A stretch of 64,000 nt of DNA from Isoptericola cucumis (GTDB lineage: Bacteria; Actinomycetota; Actinomycetes; Actinomycetales; Cellulomonadaceae). Position 1 is the first letter of the stretch; each line of letters opens with the position of its first letter. Below are positions 59,251 through 64,000 of this stretch, in pieces. The position numbers and the translations under genes were made by a program. The stretch is from positions 124,001-188,000 of the forward strand of contig NZ_BMDG01000005.1 in NCBI RefSeq assembly GCF_014635665.1. Reading direction: 5' to 3'. The notes beneath the pieces are model-generated. The model saw only the letters and a list, made by a program, of their open reading frames with translations. It was not told the DNA's origin and ran no database searches.

Positions 59251-61494
59251 GTGGAGGGTCCCGAGATCCAGTTCGCCGAGGCCGTCATCGACAACGGCCG
59301 CTTCGGCACCCGCACCGTCCGCTTCGAGACGGGCCGCCTCGCCCGCCAGGCCGCCGGCTCCGTCGCCGCGTACCTGGACGGCGAGACGATGCTGCTGTCG
59401 GCCACGACGGCCGGCAAGCACCCCAAGGAGCAGTTCGACTTCTTCCCCCTCACGGTGGACGTCGAGGAGCGCATGTACGCCGCGGGCCGCATCCCCGGCT
59501 CGTTCTTCCGCCGCGAGGGCCGTCCCTCGACGGAGGCGATCCTCGCCTGCCGCCTCATCGACCGCCCGCTGCGCCCCCTGTTCGTCAAGGGCCTGCGCAA
59601 CGAGGTCCAGGTCGTCATCTCCGTGATGGCGATCCACCCGGACGACGCCTACGACGTGCTGGCGATCAACGCCGCGTCCGCGTCGACGCAGATCTCCGGC
59701 CTGCCGTTCTCCGGCCCGGTCGCCGGTGTGCGCATCGCCCTGATCGACGGCCAGTGGGTCGCGTTCCCGAAGCACTCCGACCTGGAGCGGGCCGTGTTCA
59801 ACATGGTCGTCGCGGGCCGGATCGTCGGTGACGACGTCGCGATCGCCATGATCGAGGCCGAGGCCACCGACGACGCGTGGAAGCTCATCAAGACCGAGGG
59901 CGTCTCCGCGCCGACCGAGGAGGTCGTCGCCGAGGGCATCGAGGCGTCGAAGCCCTTCCTCAAGGCGCTGTGCGAGGCGCAGGCCTCGCTCGCCGCGCAG
60001 GCCTCCAAGGAGGTGCGCGAGTTCCCGGTCTTCCCCGAGTACCAGGACGACGCGTACGCCGCCGTCGAGTCCGCCGTGGCCGCGCCGCTGCGCGACGCCC
60101 TGGCGATCGCCGACAAGCAGGACCGCGAGAACCGCCTCGACGAGCTCAAGGCCCAGATGCTGGGCGAGCTCCAGGACGGCTTCGACGGTCGCGAGAAGGA
60201 GCTTTCGGCCGCGTACCGCTCGCTGCAGAAGCAGCTCGTGCGCCAGCGCGTGCTCACCGAGGGCGTGCGCATCGACGGTCGTGGGCTCGCGGACATCCGC
60301 ACCCTGTCGGCCGAGGTCGAGGTCCTCCCGCGCGTGCACGGCTCCGCCCTGTTCGAGCGCGGCGAGACGCAGATCCTCGGCGTCACGACGCTGAACATGC
60401 TGCGCATGGAGCAGCAGATCGACTCGCTCGGGCCGGTCACGCGCAAGCGCTACATGCACAACTACAACTTCCCGCCGTTCTCCACCGGAGAGACGGGCCG
60501 CGTCGGCAGCCCGAAGCGCCGCGAGATCGGTCACGGCGCGCTGGCCGAGCGGGCGCTCGTGCCCGTGCTGCCCAGCCGCGAGGAGTTCCCCTACGCGATC
60601 CGCCAGGTGTCCGAGGCGCTCGGCTCCAACGGCTCGACGTCGATGGGCTCGGTCTGCGCCTCGACGCTGTCGCTGCTCAACGCCGGCGTGCCGCTGAAGG
60701 CCCCGGTCGCGGGCATCGCGATGGGCCTCGTCTCCGACACGGTCGACGGCGAGACCCGCTACGCCGCGATGACCGACATCCTGGGCGCCGAGGACGCGTT
60801 CGGCGACATGGACTTCAAGGTCGCCGGTACCCGCGAGTTCGTCACCGCCATCCAGCTCGACACCAAGCTGGACGGCATCCCGGCCTCCGTGCTCGCGGCC
60901 GCGCTGGGTCAGGCCCGCGACGCGCGCCTGACGATCCTGGACGTCATCGCCGAGGCGATCGACGTGCCGGACGAGATGTCCCCGAACGCCCCGCGCGTCA
61001 TCGCGGTGAAGGTGCCGGTCGACAAGATCGGCGAGGTCATCGGGCCCAAGGGCAAGATGATCAACCAGATCCAGGAGGAGACGGGCGCGGACATCTCCAT
61101 CGAGGACGACGGCACCGTCTACATCGGCGCCACCGACGGCCCGTCGGCCGAGGCCGCCCGCGCGGCGATCAACGCGATCGCCAACCCGCACGTCCCCGAG
61201 GTGGGCGAGCGGTTCGTCGGCACGGTCGTCAAGACGACGTCGTTCGGCGCGTTCATCTCGCTCTCCCCGGGCAAGGACGGTCTGCTGCACATCAGCCAGA
61301 TCCGCAAGCTCGTGGGCGGCAAGCGCGTCGAGAACGTCGACGACGTGCTGTCGATCGGCCAGAAGGTCCAGGTCGAGATCGGCGAGATCGACCCGCGCGG
61401 CAAGCTGTCGCTGGTCGCGGTCACCGAGGACGACGACAAGGCCGACGAGTCCGCGCCGGCCGAGGCCGCGGCGTCGGACCAGCCGGAGGCCTGA
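59251..61494 (+). CDS. pnp: Polyribonucleotide nucleotidyltransferase (PNPase)
   Basis: The 747-residue trimeric 3'-5' phosphorolytic exoribonuclease has the first RNase PH domain at about 10-150 ([20 protein letters not shown]). An all-helical linker leads to the second RNase PH domain ([20 protein letters not shown]). The KH domain has [14 protein letters not shown] (GPKG at 598-601), and the S1 domain is at about 650-725 ([19 protein letters not shown]). GTG 59251 has AAGGAGGG upstream; earlier in-frame starts would translate about 58 residues without homology. The peptidase gene follows after seven bases. Confidence 0.97.
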   Translation: MEGPEIQFAEAVIDNGRFGTRTVRFETGRLARQAAGSVAAYLDGETMLLSATTAGKHPKEQFDFFPLTVDVEERMYAAGRIPGSFFRREGRPSTEAILACRLIDRPLRPLFVKGLRNEVQVVISVMAIHPDDAYDVLAINAASASTQISGLPFSGPVAGVRIALIDGQWVAFPKHSDLERAVFNMVVAGRIVGDDVAIAMIEAEATDDAWKLIKTEGVSAPTEEVVAEGIEASKPFLKALCEAQASLAAQASKEVREFPVFPEYQDDAYAAVESAVAAPLRDALAIADKQDRENRLDELKAQMLGELQDGFDGREKELSAAYRSLQKQLVRQRVLTEGVRIDGRGLADIRTLSAEVEVLPRVHGSALFERGETQILGVTTLNMLRMEQQIDSLGPVTRKRYMHNYNFPPFSTGETGRVGSPKRREIGHGALAERALVPVLPSREEFPYAIRQVSEALGSNGSTSMGSVCASTLSLLNAGVPLKAPVAGIAMGLVSDTVDGETRYAAMTDILGAEDAFGDMDFKVAGTREFVTAIQLDTKLDGIPASVLAAALGQARDARLTILDVIAEAIDVPDEMSPNAPRVIAVKVPVDKIGEVIGPKGKMINQIQEETGADISIEDDGTVYIGATDGPSAEAARAAINAIANPHVPEVGERFVGTVVKTTSFGAFISLSPGKDGLLHISQIRKLVGGKRVENVDDVLSIGQKVQVEIGEIDPRGKLSLVAVTEDDDKADESAPAEAAASDQPEA

Positions 61495-61501
61495 CGCTCC
61501 G

Positions 61502-62830
61502 ATGACCTGGCACCTTCCGCTCGTCCCCGCGGGCGAGCCCGGTGCCGACCTCACCGCCGGGCAGGACGGTGCGACGATCCGTCGCACCGTCCTGCCCGGC
61601 GGTGTCCGTGTGCTCACCGAGCAGATGCCGGGCCTGCGCTCGGCGACGGTGGGCGCATGGGTCGGGGTCGGTTCGCGGGACGAGTCCGACGGGCACTTCG
61701 GCTCCACGCACTTCCTCGAGCACCTGCTCTTCAAGGGCACCCGGCGGCGCTCCGCCCTGGACATCGCGGAGGCCTTCGACGCGGTGGGCGGCGACGCGAA
61801 CGCAGCCACGGGCAAGGAGCACACCTGCTACTACGCCCGGGTGCTCGACACCGACCTCCCGATGGCGGTCGACGTCATCGGCGACATGGTCACGTCCGCG
61901 CGCCTCGACGGCGACGAGCTCGAGACCGAGCGCGGCGTCATCCTCGAGGAGCTCGCGATGAGCGACGACGACCCGGGCGACGTCGTGCACGAGGAGTTCT
62001 CCGCGGCGGTGCTCGGCGCCCACCCGCTCGGCCGCCCGATCGGCGGCACCCCCGACACGATCCGTGCGGTCCCGCGGGACGCCGTGTGGGAGCACTACCG
62101 CTGGCACTACCGTCCGGAGACCCTCGTGGTCGCGGCCGCGGGCGGGGTCGACCACGACGCGCTGGTGGGGCAGGTGACGGACGCGCTCACGGGCGGCGGC
62201 TGGGACCTGGACGCCGGGGCGCTGCCGCGCGACCGTCGCTCCGACGCGCCGGAGTCGGCCGGGGTCCCGGCCGAGGGCGTCGCGCTGACGGTGCGCCGTC
62301 AGGTCGAGCAGGCCAACGTCATCGTCGGCTCCACGGGGCTGGCGGCCACCGACGACCGGCGGTTCGCGCTGTCGGTGCTCAACGCGGTGCTGGGCGGCGG
62401 GATGTCGTCGCGGCTGTTCCAGGAGATCCGGGAGCGGCGCGGCCTCGCCTACACCACGTACTCGTTCGCGTCCGGGCACGGCGGGCTCGGGACCTTCGGC
62501 CTGTACGCCGGCTGCTCGCCGGCGAAGGTCGACCAGGTGACGGACCTGCTGGTGGCTGAGCTGGAGCGCCTCGCGGCGGACGGCATCACCGACGCCGAGC
62601 TGGAGCGCAGCATCGGGCAGCTCTCGGGCGGCCTCGTGCTGGGCCTGGAGGACTCGGGGTCGCGGATGAGCCGGCTCGGCAAGGCCGAGCTCGTCTACGG
62701 TGAGCTGCTGAGCGTGGCCGAGTCGCTCGAACGCGTCCGCGCGGTGACCGCCGACGACGTGCGCGAGCTCGCGGTGGACCTGGCGTCGCGGCCGCGGTCC
62801 GTGGTCCGCGTGGGCCCGTTCGGCGACTGA
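61502..62830 (+). CDS. M16 family zinc peptidase (processing-peptidase-like)
   Basis: The 442-residue metallopeptidase carries the inverted zinc motif HFLEH (His70, Glu73, His74) and the downstream ligand Glu in ETERGVILEEL. The C-terminal M16 half with GGGMSSRLFQEIRERRGLAY is the conserved R/Y segment. It lies between pnp and dapB, a position kept in many actinobacteria, and is similar to B. subtilis YmxG/MlpA. Cytosolic location is inferred, as there is no signal peptide. The physiological substrate is unknown. Confidence 0.92.
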   Translation: MTWHLPLVPAGEPGADLTAGQDGATIRRTVLPGGVRVLTEQMPGLRSATVGAWVGVGSRDESDGHFGSTHFLEHLLFKGTRRRSALDIAEAFDAVGGDANAATGKEHTCYYARVLDTDLPMAVDVIGDMVTSARLDGDELETERGVILEELAMSDDDPGDVVHEEFSAAVLGAHPLGRPIGGTPDTIRAVPRDAVWEHYRWHYRPETLVVAAAGGVDHDALVGQVTDALTGGGWDLDAGALPRDRRSDAPESAGVPAEGVALTVRRQVEQANVIVGSTGLAATDDRRFALSVLNAVLGGGMSSRLFQEIRERRGLAYTTYSFASGHGGLGTFGLYAGCSPAKVDQVTDLLVAELERLAADGITDAELERSIGQLSGGLVLGLEDSGSRMSRLGKAELVYGELLSVAESLERVRAVTADDVRELAVDLASRPRSVVRVGPFGD

Positions 62831-62889
62831 CCGGCCCGGCCCTGCCCTCCAGCGGCCGGACCGCGTCCGAGACACACGACGGGAGAGAC

Positions 62890-63663
62890 ATGACTGACAC
62901 GATCCGGGTGGCCGTCCTCGGCGCAGCCGGGCGCATGGGCGCCCAGACCTGCGCGGCGGTCGAGGCGGCCGACGGGCTGGAGCTCGTCGCCCGCATCGAC
63001 GCGGGCGACACGGTCGACGCGTCCACGCTGGCCGGTGCCGACGTCGCCGTGGACTTCACCGTCCCAGCGGCGACCGAGGCCAACGTCCACGCGGCGCTCG
63101 ACGCCGGCGCGCACGTCGTCGTGGGCACGACAGGCTGGGACGACGCCTCCCGCGGGCGCGTGTCCGAGCACCTCGAGCGGGCGAACGACGGCCGGCCGGC
63201 CGGCGAGGGCCTCGGGGTGCTGATCGCCCCGAACTTCGGGCTGTCCGCCGTGCTCGCCATGACGTTCGCAGCGAAGGCCGCACGCTACTTCGAGTCGGCC
63301 GAGGTGGTGGAGCTGCACCACCCGGACAAGATCGACGCGCCCTCCGGCACGGCCCGGCACACGGCCGCGGCGATCGCCCGCGCACGGACGGAAGCCGGGC
63401 TGGGCGCGATGCCGGACGCCACCGAGACGGGCCACGAGGCTCGCGGGGCGGACGTCGACGGCGTGCGGGTGCACGCCGTGCGGCTGCGGGGCCTCGTCGC
63501 GCACGAGGAGATCCTCCTCGGCAACGCCGGCGAGCAGCTCGTCATCCGGCAGGACTCGTTCGACCGGGCGTCGTTCATGCCCGGGGTGCTGCTGGCGGTG
63601 CGCGAGGTCGGCTCCCGCCCCGGGCTGACCGTCGGCCTCGAGAACGTCCTGGACCTCGGGTGA
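62890..63663 (+). CDS. dapB: 4-hydroxy-tetrahydrodipicolinate reductase
   Basis: This 257-residue NAD(P)H enzyme of lysine and diaminopimelate synthesis has the nucleotide-binding start VAVLGAAGRMGAQTC and VVVGTTGWDD. IAPNFGLSAVLAM follows, and the substrate-binding VELHHPDKIDAPSGTA supplies the catalytic His/Lys. DAP is needed for both lysine and cell-wall crosslinks. ATG 62890 has GGGAGAGAC upstream. The next gene overlaps by 4 bp. Confidence 0.96.
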   Translation: MTDTIRVAVLGAAGRMGAQTCAAVEAADGLELVARIDAGDTVDASTLAGADVAVDFTVPAATEANVHAALDAGAHVVVGTTGWDDASRGRVSEHLERANDGRPAGEGLGVLIAPNFGLSAVLAMTFAAKAARYFESAEVVELHHPDKIDAPSGTARHTAAAIARARTEAGLGAMPDATETGHEARGADVDGVRVHAVRLRGLVAHEEILLGNAGEQLVIRQDSFDRASFMPGVLLAVREVGSRPGLTVGLENVLDLG

Positions 63664-64000
63664 GCGCAGACCGTCCGGGCGCGACGCCGGACCCGGGAGG
63701 CCGGGCACCCGCCCGCCGCCGGCTGCCGCGCGGGCTCGCCGGCGCGCTGGCGGTCACGGCGCTGCTCGCGCTGTACGTATGGCAGATCGCCGGTCGCGGC
63801 TGGTCGATGGTCGCTACCGGCGAACCGGTGCTGATCGGCATCGGTGTGGCCGTCCTGGTGATCCCGCTGCTGGTCATCGTGCTGATCGCGGTGGAGTACC
63901 GGCTCGCCACCCGCGTGCAACGCATGGCGGACGCCCTGGCCGCGGCGGGCGAGCTGCCCGTCGACGACCTGCCGCGCTCGCCGGGAGGGCGCATCGACCG
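63660..64000 (+). CDS. Membrane protein with two helices, 3' end outside window
   Basis: The frame starts at GTG 63660 in the dapB stop (GTGA) and is open to the end of the window, so the first 113 residues are seen. An Arg/Pro-rich cytosolic segment (1-28) is followed by two hydrophobic helices (AGALAVTALLALYVWQIAG and VLIGIGVAVLVIPLLVIVLI). A charged stretch then begins (EYRLATRVQRMADALAAAG). I do not recognise the family from this part. Coupling to dapB suggests co-expression only. Confidence 0.7.
   Translation, partial: MSADRPGATPDPGGRAPARRRLPRGLAGALAVTALLALYVWQIAGRGWSMVATGEPVLIGIGVAVLVIPLLVIVLIAVEYRLATRVQRMADALAAAGELPVDDLPRSPGGRID

Overview
This 64-kb window is a stretch of conserved core chromosome from a very high-GC Gram-positive bacterium. 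Nearly every codon ends in G or C, and GTG starts and 4-bp ATGA/GTGA overlaps are common. Gene orders such as smc-ftsY-amtB-glnK-glnD-ffh, rpsP-khpA-rimM-trmD-rplS-lepB-rnhB-DUF2469-yraN-comM-dprA-xerC, rpsB-tsf-pyrH-frr-cdsA-rlmN, dxr-rseP-ispG-GNAT and rimP-nusA-ylxR-infB-rbfA-truB-ribF point to an actinobacterium. My best guess is Micrococcales, in or near Cellulomonadaceae or Promicromonosporaceae; the genus is inference.

Layout. 1-3.9 kb is the most accessory-looking part: the tail of a TetR-like regulator, a DHA2 efflux pump, a DUF4233 membrane protein, and a DUF559-type nuclease gene bracketed by two near-identical long palindromes, then ndk. 4.4-15 kb holds chromosome segregation (smc), the SRP receptor and SRP protein (ftsY, ffh) and a nitrogen module (amtB-glnK-glnD). 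15-26.5 kb holds an amidohydrolase, 30S/50S ribosome and tRNA maturation genes, signal peptidase, RNase HII, DNA uptake and recombination genes (comM, dprA, xerC) and a convergent M23-like secreted protein. 26.6-33.2 kb holds translation elongation, UMP kinase, ribosome recycling, CDP-DAG synthase, RlmN and a DivIVA-like protein. 33.2-35.8 kb is a second accessory island: a MerR regulator divergent from an MFS pump, plus a secreted SH3 protein. 35.9-46 kb holds two MEP-pathway isoprenoid genes (dxr, ispG) around a site-2 protease, threonine catabolism (tdh-kbl), a Nei/Fpg glycosylase and proS. 46-55 kb holds a DUF4439 lipoprotein and the nusA-infB operon through ribF. 55-64 kb holds an animal-type heme peroxidase, an AlkZ/YcaQ-like protein, rpsO-pnp, an M16 peptidase, dapB and the start of a membrane protein.

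Structures outside genes are the most interesting part. (i) About fifteen genes have a -10-like hexamer (NANNNT, often TAGGCT) exactly 6 to 7 bases before the start codon, which predicts leaderless mRNAs. (ii) A roughly 100-bp dispersed repeat lies at the 3' end of four genes (ftsY in short form, the amidohydrolase, ispG, proS). Its first bases form the last codons and stop of three of them. (iii) Two copies of a long palindrome flank the nuclease gene. (iv) Long GC-rich stem-loops follow or separate ribosomal and translation genes, and a candidate autoregulatory leader precedes rplS. No tRNA, rRNA, CRISPR array or insertion sequence was found by eye.
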